Shown one piece after another: positions 50,916-60,500 of a DNA stretch of 61,575 nucleotides. The notes beneath the pieces were generated by a model that searched no databases, was not told the origin of the DNA, and was given only the letters and a program-made list of their open reading frames with translations. Within the stretch, counting starts at the first letter, position 1. Each line of letters begins with the position of its first letter. The position numbers and the translations under genes were made by a program. The DNA is from Massilia horti (GTDB lineage Bacteria; Pseudomonadota; Gammaproteobacteria; Burkholderiales; Burkholderiaceae_D): positions 1-61,575 of the forward strand of contig NZ_SPUM01000152.1 in assembly GCF_004614195.1 (NCBI RefSeq), read 5' to 3'.

Positions 50916-51444
50916 GCCTGCCCGTTGCCGCTGCCGCAGAGAGCGCTTGCGCCAGCGACGGCGCATCGTAGCGCCCTTCATAGTGTTCGCCATTGATGAA
51001 GAACGTCGGCGTGCCCGCCGCGCCGCTGAGCACCGCCCCGCGCAGGTCTTCCCTGATTTTCGCCAGAAACCGGTGGCTGCGCATATCCTCGACGAAGCGC
51101 GTCATGTCGAGCACGAACGGGTCGGCCAGCGCCGCGAGCATGTCGGCGCCGAGCGTGTCCTGGTTCTCGTAGATTGCGTCATGCACCGGCCAGAACTGGC
51201 CCTGCGCGCCGGCCGCCTCCGCAGCCTCGGCCGCAAGTTCCGCCAGGGGATGGACCTGGATCAGCGGCATGTTGCGGAACACGAGTCGCATCTTGTCACC
51301 CAGCACCGTCTGTACCTCCTTGATCACAAAATACGCTGCTTTGCAGTACGGGCATTGGTAATCTCCATACTCGACCAGCGTGGCCGGGGCATCAACGTGT
51401 CCCTGAATGTGATCGCTCTCATTGACTGGAATTGCCAGGCTCAT
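50911..51444 (-). CDS. cytoplasmic DsbA-family thioredoxin-fold protein
   Basis: A 177-residue protein without signal peptide. The N-terminal GHVDAPATLVEYGDYQCPYC places the CPYC active site at about residues 31-34, and GTPTFFING is the cis-Pro loop. These are DsbA/DsbG-like oxidoreductases; without export a detoxification or glutaredoxin-like role is possible. GGAAAAAT lies before the ATG. Its stop codon is supplied by a palindromic repeat, so the last residues (AAATGRP) may be recent. Confidence 0.9.
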   Translation of the reverse strand: MSLAIPVNESDHIQGHVDAPATLVEYGDYQCPYCKAAYFVIKEVQTVLGDKMRLVFRNMPLIQVHPLAELAAEAAEAAGAQGQFWPVHDAIYENQDTLGADMLAALADPFVLDMTRFVEDMRSHRFLAKIREDLRGAVLSGAAGTPTFFINGEHYEGRYDAPSLAQALSAAAATGRP

Positions 51445-51614
51445 GATTTTTCCTTCCCAATCTGGATCCGGAGACTAGGACGCTCCCAACATGCCCAGGT
51501 TCGCTGCTGACCGGGAGGTTTCGCAAGAAGGTCAAGCGCCTGCGTGCGCCCGCTTGAAGTCGCAGGACCGGAGCATATACTGCGCATGCGGTGTGGCCAT
51601 CCAGGGAGGGCGTC

Positions 51615-51809
51615 ATGGCACGCAAATATATCGATTGCCGCGAAGTTCCGAGCGAAAAGAAATGCAGCATCACGATTTCCGCTGACAGCGAGGAGGAACT
51701 GCTCGAGGCCGCTGCGCAGCACGCCGTGGCCGTGCACGGGCACCAGGATACGCCCGAATTGCGCAGCCAGTTAAAAGGCGCGATGCACGAAGGGCGCCCG
51801 CCCGAATGA
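51615..51809 (+). CDS. DUF1059 family small protein
   Basis: A 64-residue soluble protein. ARKYIDCREVPSEKKCSITI, with two Cys, and EEELLEAAAQHAV are typical DUF1059. GGGAGGG precedes the ATG at 51615; starts upstream add non-family residues. Role unknown. Divergent from the DsbA-like gene, 19 bp before a Tat hemerythrin. Confidence 0.8.
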   Translation: MARKYIDCREVPSEKKCSITISADSEEELLEAAAQHAVAVHGHQDTPELRSQLKGAMHEGRPPE

Positions 51810-51828
51810 CAACTGGTGCACCTGGAAA

Positions 51829-52527
51829 ATGACCACCCGACGCCGTCTCCTGCAAACCTCGATCGCTGCCAGCGGACTATTGGCTGGCTCGTCCAGCGGT
51901 TTCGCCGGCGCGGCGGAGCGGGAAAAGACAGTCACCGCGAACGAAGACCTGATGCGCGAACACGGCGTGCTGCGGCGCGCCCTGCTTGTGTATGGTGCGG
52001 TAGCCGATCGCCTTATGCGCGACGCGGCATCGGTGCCGCCCGCGCCTTTGCTCCGGACTGCGCGGCTGTTTCGCCAATTTGGCGAGGACTACCACGAGCG
52101 CCGCCTCGAGGAAAAATACATTTTCCCCGCCGTGCGCAAGCTTTCCGGACCGGCAGCGCGCTATCCGGACGTGCTGGAGATGCAGCACAACCGCGGCCGC
52201 GAATTGACCACTTACGTGATGCAGCTCGCACGCCAGGAACGGATTCCCGCGGCGCAGGCCCGTCCGCTGGCGACGGCTCTACAGCAATTCAACCTGATGT
52301 ACGAGAATCACACCGCGCGCGAGGACACGATTGTTTTCGTCGCATGGAAGGACTCGCTTTCCGGCACCGCCTACAAGGAAATGGGAGAACGGTTCGAAGC
52401 GATCGAAAAGCAGGTGTTCGGGCACGACGGCTTTGAAGACGCGGTCAAGACCATTGGCGAGATTGAAGGCGAGCTGGGGCTGACCGACATCGCGCAGTTC
52501 ACGATGCCGGCTCCGCCACGGATTTGA
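51829..52527 (+). CDS. Tat-exported hemerythrin-domain protein
   Basis: A 232-residue protein with the twin-arginine signal TTRRRLLQTSIAASGLLAG, so it is exported folded and probably metal-loaded. Iron ligands of an HHE hemerythrin are visible: LMREHGVLRR, GEDYHERRLEEKYIFPAV, MQHNRGRELTTY and YENHTAREDTIVF. Such domains bind oxygen or nitric oxide at a di-iron site. Closely follows DUF1059, so the two may be co-transcribed. Confidence 0.88.
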   Translation: MTTRRRLLQTSIAASGLLAGSSSGFAGAAEREKTVTANEDLMREHGVLRRALLVYGAVADRLMRDAASVPPAPLLRTARLFRQFGEDYHERRLEEKYIFPAVRKLSGPAARYPDVLEMQHNRGRELTTYVMQLARQERIPAAQARPLATALQQFNLMYENHTAREDTIVFVAWKDSLSGTAYKEMGERFEAIEKQVFGHDGFEDAVKTIGEIEGELGLTDIAQFTMPAPPRI

Positions 52528-52533
52528 TGCATC

Positions 52534-52953
52534 TTACGCGATTTGGATCTCGACCCGTTTCCCCAGCGCGTTGGCCGCCTTTTCGATCAGTGAAATGTCG
52601 GTTGGCCGTTCCAGCTCGAACAGGCGCTCGACGTCATCGATCGGCCGCCCGAGCCGCCTTGCCAGCTCGGCAATTCCGATATCGCTGGCCAGCATCGCAT
52701 TCCACAGCAGGATCTTGGCGGTAGGGAGAGCGCCGAGCAGCACGCCCGGCTGGTCGTTGTTGGTGCGCGATGGGAGCGGGACCGGGCGCCCATCGCCGAT
52801 GCACAATTCCAGGGCGTGTTCCAGTGCGCCTTTGGCGCGCGACAGAACGTCCTCGCGGTCCTGGCTACTGACCGCAGCCAAGGGAACGTCGGGAAAACCG
52901 ACCTGTAGCGTACCATTAGGGTCGGAGGTGACGGTAATCGGATAATTGAGCAT
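52534..52953 (-). CDS. HicB-like antitoxin-family protein, orphan
   Basis: A 139-residue protein. The N-terminus YPITVTSDPNGTLQVGFPDV has the HicB RNase-H-like fold pattern, followed by a C-terminal helix-turn-helix region (IGIAELARRLGRPIDDVERL). No HicA (about 60 residues, with a conserved His) is found on either side, so its toxin is absent or distant. ATG at 52953 is the likely start; upstream frame extension is not HicB-like. Confidence 0.75.
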   Translation of the reverse strand: MLNYPITVTSDPNGTLQVGFPDVPLAAVSSQDREDVLSRAKGALEHALELCIGDGRPVPLPSRTNNDQPGVLLGALPTAKILLWNAMLASDIGIAELARRLGRPIDDVERLFELERPTDISLIEKAANALGKRVEIQIA

Positions 52954-53157
52954 GATGTCGTAGCCTTGCAGGTAACACGAACTGCATCGCGAAACCGGGC
53001 GCGCAGGAATGCTGGCGAGCCCGCCGTACTTCATCAATTTGCTTTGTACCATGAACCCGGCGTCAGGCGAAGCCCCCCGGCAACAAAAAGTCGGATTTTT
53101 TCCCTGCGCCCAATCCTTCTCGCGGGCAGGGAATGGATTTTGGAATCGAGGTGGGCG

Positions 53158-53607
53158 ATGAATCCTGCAAAACCGCTTGCAGCCGTTCTCCTGGTCCTGG
53201 CGGGACTGGCGGCTGCCCTGGCACAGGACGAACAGGGGACGGCCAAGCCGACCCCGGTGGCGCCAGCGGACAGCGCGACGACTGTGGAGCAGGCCGCCAA
53301 GCCGCCGCAGCAACGAAAAAGTCCGCCGCGCCGTCGTTCGGTGCAGCAGATTGTCGGCCCCGAGCCGCGCGTTTCTGCCGAACCGCCGCCGGCACTGACC
53401 TACGGTCCCGCGCCGTCAGGCTTCCCTGGCGCCCCGCCCACCAGTCCGGCGCCGGTCACGCCAGCGCCGGTTCCCCTCAACAGCTGCAACGGCAATTTCT
53501 GTACCGATGCCAATGGCGGCACCTACAACGCAGGCGTGGGCGGTGCCGCTGTCAACAGCCAGGGCAAGCTGTGCAACCGCGTCGGCAACACGATGCAATG
53601 CTTTTGA
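53158..53607 (+). CDS. secreted Pro-rich small protein
   Basis: A 149-residue protein with signal peptide MNPAKPLAAVLLVLAGLAAA. A basic and Pro-rich middle part (PPQQRKSPPRRRSVQQIVGP) is followed by a C-terminal Cys motif NSCNGNFCTDANGGTYNAGV and LCNRVGNTMQCF: four cysteines, probably two disulfides. Similar C-termini occur in small hypothetical proteins of this family of bacteria. The function is unknown. Confidence 0.75.
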   Translation: MNPAKPLAAVLLVLAGLAAALAQDEQGTAKPTPVAPADSATTVEQAAKPPQQRKSPPRRRSVQQIVGPEPRVSAEPPPALTYGPAPSGFPGAPPTSPAPVTPAPVPLNSCNGNFCTDANGGTYNAGVGGAAVNSQGKLCNRVGNTMQCF

Positions 53608-53667
53608 ACACCTCTTAACGTAACCGTGGTGTTTCTGGCCAAAAGTTCGCTACAATCGGCGCGGTTG

Positions 53668-53683
53668 ACGTTTACGTAAACGT
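53668..53683. promoter_or_regulatory. perfect 16-bp palindromic operator, LiuR-like
   Basis: ACGTTTACGTAAACGT reads identically on both strands, 25 bp before the dehydrogenase ATG. Its form resembles the operators of LiuR-type (MerR family) regulators of branched-chain amino acid degradation as I recall them; a TetR-type protein is an alternative. Confidence 0.6.
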
Positions 53684-53708
53684 TAAAAGAACCTGAGAGA
53701 GGAGAACC

Positions 53709-54467
53709 ATGGACATTCGCAACAACGTATTCATCGTGACCGGCGGGGCATCGGGCCTGGGCGCCGCCACCGCGCGCATGCTCACCGAGGGCGGCGCCAA
53801 GGTCGTGCTGGCCGACGTGCAGGTCGAAGCGGGCGAGGCGCTGGCGCGCAAATTGAACGGGCGCTTCGTCAAGTGCGACGTCACCAGCGAGGCCGATGGC
53901 AAGGCGGTGGTCGAGGCGGCGCTGGCCCTGGGCACGCTGCGCGGCCTGATCAACTGCGCCGGTGTCGCGCCGGCGGTCAAGACGGTCGGCAAGGACGGCC
54001 CGCATCCGCTGGACGTGTTCCAGCGCACGGTCAACATCAACCTGGTCGGCACTTTCAACATGTGCCGCCTGGCTGCCGACGCGATGTCCAAAACGGAAGC
54101 CACCGTCACCGGCGAACGCGGCGTTTTGATCAACACCGCCTCGGTCGCGGCCTTCGACGGCCAGATCGGCCAGGCGGCCTATGGCGCGTCCAAGGCGGCC
54201 GTGGCCGGCATGACGCTGCCGATGGCGCGCGACCTGTCGCGCAACGGCATTCGCGTGATGACCATCGCCCCCGGCATTTTCGAAACCCCGATGCTGATGG
54301 GTATGCCGCAGGAGGTGCGCGATTCGCTGGGCAAGATGGTGCCGTTCCCGCCGCGCTTGGGCATGCCGGGCGAGTACGCGCAACTGGTGCGCGCGATCAT
54401 CGAAAACGTCATGATGAACGGCGAAACCATCCGCCTGGACGGCGCGATCCGCATGCAGCCGAAATAA
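53709..54467 (+). CDS. short-chain dehydrogenase, 3-hydroxyacyl-CoA dehydrogenase type
   Basis: A 252-residue SDR. The cofactor loop is VTGGASGLG (about 9-17); the catalytic residues are Ser in LINTASVAAFDGQ and YGASK. The overall form, with VFQRTVNINLVGTFNMCRLA and IAPGIFETPMLMGMPQEVR, fits the HSD17B10/2-methyl-3-hydroxybutyryl-CoA dehydrogenase group of isoleucine and fatty acid degradation, in agreement with the upstream palindrome. GAGAGGAGA before the ATG. Confidence 0.9.
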   Translation: MDIRNNVFIVTGGASGLGAATARMLTEGGAKVVLADVQVEAGEALARKLNGRFVKCDVTSEADGKAVVEAALALGTLRGLINCAGVAPAVKTVGKDGPHPLDVFQRTVNINLVGTFNMCRLAADAMSKTEATVTGERGVLINTASVAAFDGQIGQAAYGASKAAVAGMTLPMARDLSRNGIRVMTIAPGIFETPMLMGMPQEVRDSLGKMVPFPPRLGMPGEYAQLVRAIIENVMMNGETIRLDGAIRMQPK

Positions 54468-54516
54468 ACGCTGCCGTACATTTTGACAATTTGATGTAGG
54501 ATGCCGGATGGTATCG

Positions 54517-54546
54517 GGCGCACGGCCTCGGCCGTGCGCCTTTTTG
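54517..54546 (+). terminator. intrinsic terminator after the SDR gene
   Basis: GGCGCACGGCC (54517-54527) and GGCCGTGCGCC (54530-54540) form an 11-bp stem with a TC loop, followed by TTTTT. It separates the dehydrogenase from the downstream ggt gene. Confidence 0.9.
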
Positions 54547-54560
54547 TTTCCGGAGAATCC

Positions 54561-56351
54561 ATGATCAAGTTGAAGCTGCTCGCGCTGGCGACGTCCCTTG
54601 CCGCAGCGCTTGCCATACCGTCGTTCGTCGCGCCCGCGTGGGGCCAGGACACCGCGCAGCGCGCCCCAGAAGTTGCCACCGGCTATGTCGACAAGCCCGG
54701 CTGGCCTGCGCGCAAGTACATGGTGGCGGCCGCCAATCCGCTGGCGGTCGACGCGGGCTACCAGATGCTCAAGAAGGGCGGCAGCGCGATCGACGCCGCG
54801 ATCGCCACCCAGATGGTGCTGACCCTGGTCGAGCCGCAGTCTTCCGGCATCGGCGGCGGCGCCTTCCTGGTCCATTACGACGGCAAGAAGGTGCAGGCGT
54901 TCGACGGCCGCGAGACCGCCCCGGCCAAGGCCGACGAGCACCTGTTCCAGCACCCGGACGGCACGCCGATGTCGCGCACCGAAGGCATCGTCGGCGGCCG
55001 CTCGACCGGAGCGCCGGGCGTGCTGCGCATGCTGGAGCTGGCGCACAAGCAGCACGGGCGGCTGCCGTGGAAGACGCTGTTCGAGCCGGCGATCCGCTTG
55101 GCCGAAGACGGCTTCGCGGTCAGCCAGCGCCTGAACGGCCTGCTGGCCTGGGACCCGTATATCCGGAAGGATCCGGCAGCAAGCCGCTACTTCTACGACC
55201 CGGCCGGCAAGCCCTGGCCGGTCGGCCACATCCTGAAGAACCCGGAGCTGGCTCGTACCCTGCGCGAGATCGCCGATGGCGGCGCGGACGTCTTCTACAA
55301 GGGCCGCATCGCGCGCGACATCGAAGCCAAGGTCCGCTCGCATCCGACCAATCCGGGCCTGCTCACGGCGAGCGACATCGCCAACTACCGGCCGAAGGAG
55401 CGCACGCCCGTGTGCACCGACTACCGCGTCTGGACCGTGTGCGGCATGCCGCCGCCATCCTCGGGCGGCATCGCGGTGGCGCAGATGCTCGGCATCCTCG
55501 AAACGAAGAACATCGCGGCGCTCGCGCCTGCCAACGGCATCCCGGGCGCCGAGGCGGTGCACCTGTTTTCCGAGGCCGGGCGCCTGGCCTACGCCGACCG
55601 CGACCGCTACGCGGCCGACACCGATTTCGTGCCGCTGCCCGGACGCGGCGTGCCGGCCCTGCTCGACAAGTCCTACCTGGCCCAGCGCGCCAGCCTGATC
55701 GGCCCGCGCGCGATGGGCGTGGCGCCGCCGGGCAACCCGCCGGGCCTGGATGTCGCCTGGGGCATGGACAACTCGATCGAGGCCCATTCGACCTCGCACA
55801 TCTCGGTCGTCGACGCCTACGGCGAGGGGCTGGCGATGACCACCACCGTCGAAGACGCGTTCGGCTCGCGCCAGATGGTCGACGGCTTCATCCTGAACAA
55901 CCAGCTGACCGACTTTTCTTTCGATTCGCGTGACGCCAACGGGCCCATCGCCAACCGGGTCGAGGCCGGCAAGCGCCCGCGCAGCGCGATGAGCCCGACC
56001 GTGGTGTTCGACAAAAAGACCGGGCAGCTGGTGCTGACCGTCGGCTCGCCCGGCGGACCGGCGATCATCAACTACGTGGCCAAGGTCCTGGTCGGCACCC
56101 TCGACTGGCGGCTGGACGTGCAGCGCGCGATTTCGCTGCCCAATTTCGGCAGCCGCAACGGTCCGACCGAGCTCGAAGCAGGGCGCTTCCCGGCCAGCGA
56201 AATCGAGGACCTGAAGGCGCGCGGCCACAAGGTGCGCCTGACCGAACAGAACTCCGGCCTGCACGGCATCGAGCGGCTAGGGATCGACGGCGTGCAACTG
56301 TGGTTTGGCGGCGCCGATCCGCGGCGCGAAGGCATCGCCAAGGGCGACTGA
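54561..56351 (+). CDS. ggt: gamma-glutamyltransferase
   Basis: A 596-residue periplasmic enzyme that hydrolyses or transfers gamma-glutamyl groups, for example from glutathione. Signal peptide ends SFVAPAWGQ. The proenzyme is cleaved before the catalytic Thr in AHSTSHISVVDAYGEG (equivalent to Thr391 in E. coli, there TTH, here TSH). VEPQSSGIGGGAFLVHYDGK and GSPGGPAIINYV are family motifs. CGGAGA before ATG 54561; a longer frame from 54501 would start within the terminator. Confidence 0.95.
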   Translation: MIKLKLLALATSLAAALAIPSFVAPAWGQDTAQRAPEVATGYVDKPGWPARKYMVAAANPLAVDAGYQMLKKGGSAIDAAIATQMVLTLVEPQSSGIGGGAFLVHYDGKKVQAFDGRETAPAKADEHLFQHPDGTPMSRTEGIVGGRSTGAPGVLRMLELAHKQHGRLPWKTLFEPAIRLAEDGFAVSQRLNGLLAWDPYIRKDPAASRYFYDPAGKPWPVGHILKNPELARTLREIADGGADVFYKGRIARDIEAKVRSHPTNPGLLTASDIANYRPKERTPVCTDYRVWTVCGMPPPSSGGIAVAQMLGILETKNIAALAPANGIPGAEAVHLFSEAGRLAYADRDRYAADTDFVPLPGRGVPALLDKSYLAQRASLIGPRAMGVAPPGNPPGLDVAWGMDNSIEAHSTSHISVVDAYGEGLAMTTTVEDAFGSRQMVDGFILNNQLTDFSFDSRDANGPIANRVEAGKRPRSAMSPTVVFDKKTGQLVLTVGSPGGPAIINYVAKVLVGTLDWRLDVQRAISLPNFGSRNGPTELEAGRFPASEIEDLKARGHKVRLTEQNSGLHGIERLGIDGVQLWFGGADPRREGIAKGD

Positions 56352-56362
56352 GAGCAATAATT

Positions 56363-56399
56363 TCCCGCAAGATCGGCAGATTTTGCTACGCTTGCGGGA
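56363..56399 (+). promoter_or_regulatory. inverted repeat ending at the patatin start codon
   Basis: TCCCGCAAG (56363-56371) is the perfect inverse of CTTGCGGGA (56391-56399). The right arm ends on the A of the ATG and covers the place of the ribosome-binding site. Folding in the mRNA could hide the start. Confidence 0.5.
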
Positions 56400-57568
56400 T
56401 GGTTATTGAACGGAAGACGGGGCTGATCCTGACGGGAGGCGGTGCGCGTGCCGCCTATCAGGCAGGGGTGCTGGCAGCGATCGCCCGCATCCTTTGCGAG
56501 GCCGGTTGGCCCTCAACCAAAATTCCGTTTGACATCATCTGCGGCACCTCGGCCGGCGCGCTCAACGCGACCGCGCTGGCATGCCGGGCCGACGACTTCG
56601 GCGAAGGCATCGACAAGCTGATGGAGGTCTGGCAGGGCGTCGCGGCCGAGCAGGTCTACCGCGCCGACTCGCTCGGCGTGCTGCGTTCCGGCGCACGCTG
56701 GCTCTCGCTCCTGTCGTTCGGCTGGATGCTGCACAAGTGGCGCGCGGCGCCGCCCAATTCGCTGCTCGACAATACCCCGCTGGCGGGCCTGCTGCACCAC
56801 ATGCTCGACCTGCCGCGCCTGGACGCGGCGCTGGACGCGGGCCTCTTGCACGCGCTGGCCGTCACCGCCTCGTCCTACACCGGCGGGCGCCACATCACCT
56901 TTTACCAAAGCGCGCAGGCGGTTCAGCCGTGGGAACGCCACCAGCGCGTGGCGATTCCCGACCAGATCGGCGTCGAGCACCTGCTGGCCTCCAGCGCGAT
57001 CCCGTTCATCTTCCCGGCCGTGCCGCTGTACCTGTCCGGCCGGCTCGAATACTGCGGCGACGGCGCGATCCGCCAGCTGGCGCCGATCTCGCCCGCGATC
57101 CACCTGGGCGCCAGCCGCGTGCTGGTGATCGGCGCCGGGCGCATGAGCGAGGCCGCGCGCGACCACGCCGCCAATGTGCGTTACCCGAGCCTGGCCCAGA
57201 TCGCGGGCCATGCGCTGTCCTCGATCTTCCTGGACAGCCTGGCGGTCGACATCGAGCGCCTGAACCGGATCAACATGACCCTGTCGCTGCTGCCGGAGGA
57301 GCAGCGCGCCCTGATGCCGTTAAAGCCGGTCGACCTGCTGGTGATCGCGCCTTCCGAGCGCCTGGACGACATCGCCGCGCGCCACACCAGCAGCCTGCCG
57401 GGGCCGGTGCGCGTGCTGCTGTCGGCGATCGGCGCCACCGAGACGCGCGGCGCCGCGCTCGCATCCTACCTGCTGTTCGAGCGCAGCTACACCTGCGAGC
57501 TGATCGCGATGGGACAGCGCGACGCGTACGCGCGGCGCGCCGACGTGCTGGCGTTTTTCGGATCATGA
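56399..57568 (+). CDS. patatin-like phospholipase
   Basis: A 389-residue cytoplasmic lipid acyl hydrolase. GLILTGGGARAAYQAG is the oxyanion glycine loop, CGTSAGALN the GxSxG nucleophile and GDGAIRQ the catalytic Asp-Gly. No signal peptide. A C-terminal region after about residue 270 is less conserved. Its stop overlaps the start of the downstream sensor kinase by 4 bp, an unexpected pairing that suggests co-expression. Confidence 0.9.
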   Translation: MVIERKTGLILTGGGARAAYQAGVLAAIARILCEAGWPSTKIPFDIICGTSAGALNATALACRADDFGEGIDKLMEVWQGVAAEQVYRADSLGVLRSGARWLSLLSFGWMLHKWRAAPPNSLLDNTPLAGLLHHMLDLPRLDAALDAGLLHALAVTASSYTGGRHITFYQSAQAVQPWERHQRVAIPDQIGVEHLLASSAIPFIFPAVPLYLSGRLEYCGDGAIRQLAPISPAIHLGASRVLVIGAGRMSEAARDHAANVRYPSLAQIAGHALSSIFLDSLAVDIERLNRINMTLSLLPEEQRALMPLKPVDLLVIAPSERLDDIAARHTSSLPGPVRVLLSAIGATETRGAALASYLLFERSYTCELIAMGQRDAYARRADVLAFFGS

Positions 57569-60500
57569 TGCGCGCCCTGTACGCCATGGTTGCCCTGCTG
57601 CTGGCGCTGGCCTGCGCGAGCGCGCACGGCGCGCCGCCGCTGTCGCTGCGCTTTGACCACCTGTCCGTGGAGGACGGACTGGCGCAGGAATCGGTGCTGT
57701 CGATCGCGCAGGACACCGACGGGTTCATGTGGTTCGGCAGCCAGACCGGCCTGTCGCGCTTTGACGGCTACCGCTTCACCAACTTCCGCAACATCGTCGG
57801 GGACCCGCGCACGCTCGGTAACAACTGGGTGCGGGTGCTGCTGGTCGACCGCAAGGGCCGGCTGTGGATCGGCACCGATGGCGGACTGGATCGCTACGAC
57901 GTGGCGACCCAGACTTTTGTGCACTACCCGGCCATCGAATCGACCCGGCGTGGCAACGGCAACCGCCACGTGCACGCGATCGTCGAGGACGGCAAAGATG
58001 GCCTGTGGCTGGCCACCGCCGACGGACTGCAGCACTTCGACATCGCCAGCGGACGCTTCACGATGTGGCATCACGACGAGCTCGACGGCTCCAGCCTGGT
58101 GGACGACCAGGTCAATGCGCTCGCGCTCGATGCCACTGGCCGGCTGTGGATCGGCACGTCCTCGGGCCTGGACAGCCTGGGCGCCGACCGCAAGCGCTTC
58201 GTGCACTACCCGCTGGGCGGCGGCGCGCGCCACGCGGCGGTGCAGGCGCTGCTGATCGATGGGGCCGGGGCGCTGTGGATCGGCAGCATGGCGGGCCTTG
58301 AGCGCTGGCAGCCGGACGGCAAGGGCGGCAATGCGCGCCGCCGCTTTGGCCTGGAGGAAGCGTTCCAGCCGGCCGAGGTCACCACACTGTACGAGGACGC
58401 CGATCGCCAGGTCTGGGCCGGCACCCGCGACGAGGGCCTGTATCGCTGGCACTCGCGCGCAGGGCGCTTCGAGAACTTCCGCCACATGTCCTCCGACCGC
58501 CGCAGCATTGGCGACAACCAGGTGTCGGCGCTGTACCGCGACCGCGTCGGCACCTTCTGGGTCGGCACCTGGTATGCGGGCGTGTCGCGCGTGGACCTGG
58601 GCAGCGGCGGCTTTTCGCGCATTGTGCGCAAGGCCGACGCGCCCGACACGCTGGCCGACAACAAGGTGCGCGCGATCGCCGACGACGGCGCGGGCAAGCT
58701 CTGGTTCGGCTCCAACAGCGGCCTGAATCACTTCGACCCGGACACCGGCGTCACCCGCGTCTACCGCCACGATCCGAACAACCCGAACAGCCTGATCGAC
58801 CTGCCGGCCAACGCCATTGTGCGCGACCGCGCCGGCGTGCTGTGGATCGGCAGCCGTACCGGGATCACCCGCTTTGATGTCAAGAGTGGACGCTTTTCGC
58901 GCCAGCAGCTGGTGCCGGGCGACGCCGACGGCAACTTCGTGCGCGGCATGCTGGCCACCCGCGACGGCGCGATCTGGATCGCAACCCGCGGCGGCCTGCA
59001 CCGGCTCGACCCGATCACGCGCCAGATCCGGACCTGGCGCCACGACCCGTCCAAAGCCTCGAGCCTGTCGGACAACGTGGTGCGGCCGATCCTCGAGGAC
59101 CGCCATGGCCGGCTGTGGATCGGCACCTTCAACGGGCTCGACCTGCTCGACCGCACGACCGGGCGCTTCCGCCACTTCCGCCACGACGCTGCCGACCCGT
59201 CCAGCCTGTCGCATGACGAAGTCCACTACCTGCTGGAAGACCGCCATGGCGCGCTGTGGGTCGGCACCGCGGTCGGGCTGAACCGGATGGTGCTGGGGCG
59301 CGACGGCGCCGTCAGCTTCGTGCGCTACACATCCAAGGACGGCCTGGTCGACGACGCGGTGGCGGCGATGCTGCAGGACCTGGACGGCAGGATCTGGATC
59401 AGCACCACCACCGGCCTGTCCTGCTTCGATCCGGCCGCCGGGAGCTGGCGCAGCTTTAACGCCTCCGACGGCACCACCGAGGGCGCGTATTTCGACGCTT
59501 CGGCCCTGCGCGCGCCCGACGGAACGCTGTACTTCGGCGGCTTTAACGGCGTGACCGCCTTCAACCCGCGCGCGGTGCGCGACAACCTGGTCGCCCCGCG
59601 CGCGGTGATCACCGGCTTTCAGGTCTTTAACCAGCCGGTTGCGCTCAAGGACGCGCACGGGAACGCGGTGCCGATCGAGCACGCCAGGCGGATCACGCTC
59701 TCAAGCAGCGACTCGGTGTTTTCCCTCGAATACTCGGCGCTGCACTTCGCCGCGCCGCAGTACAACCGCTTCGAATACAAGCTCGAAGGCTTCGACCGCG
59801 ACTGGGTCAGCACCGACGCCAGCAAGCGCTTTGCCACCTACACCAACCTCGATCCGGGCGATTACGTGTTCAAGGTGCGCGCCGCGAACAAGGACAATAT
59901 CTGGAGCGATGAACCGGTGGCGCTGGCGATCACGATCGAGCCGCCGTACTGGAAGACCTGGTGGTTCCGTTCGCTCGTCGTGCTGGTCGTGGCGGGGGGC
60001 TCATGGGGCGCGGTCAAGGCGCGCGTGTCGGGCCTGCGCCGGCAGAAGGAGCGCCTGGAGCGCGAGGTGAGCGCGCGGATCGAGGAGATCAAGCTGCAGA
60101 ACTGGCTGCTCGAGCGCCAGACCCAGGAGCTGCGCGAACAGCAGCGCCAGGTGCGCGAGAACACCGACGAGCTGGCCCAGGCCAACCGCGCGCTGCAGGA
60201 GAACGAGGAGCGCCTGCAGCTGGCCAAGGACCGCGCCGAGGACGCGGCGCGCCAGAAGTCCGAATTCCTGGCCAACATGAGCCACGAGATGCGCACCCCG
60301 CTGGCCGGCGTGATCGGCATGCTCGGGTTCGCGCTGCGCGACCGCCGGCTCGGGGACAGCACGCGCGAGCAGATCTTGCGCGGCCAGGCCAACGCCCAGT
60401 CGCTGCTCGCGATCATCAACGACCTGCTCGATTTCTCCAAGATCGAAGCCGGCAAGCTGACCATCGAGAACATCGACTTCGCGCTCGACGCCACGATCGA

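Noticed and set aside
53523..56264. Minus-strand open frame of 913 codons
   Set aside because: Antisense to the intact SDR and ggt genes; its protein has no domain-like composition (Arg/His/Gln/Ala rich).
57487..59682. Minus-strand open frame of 731 codons opposite the propeller kinase
   Set aside because: The repeats on this strand simply mirror the WIGT propeller repeats of the real gene.
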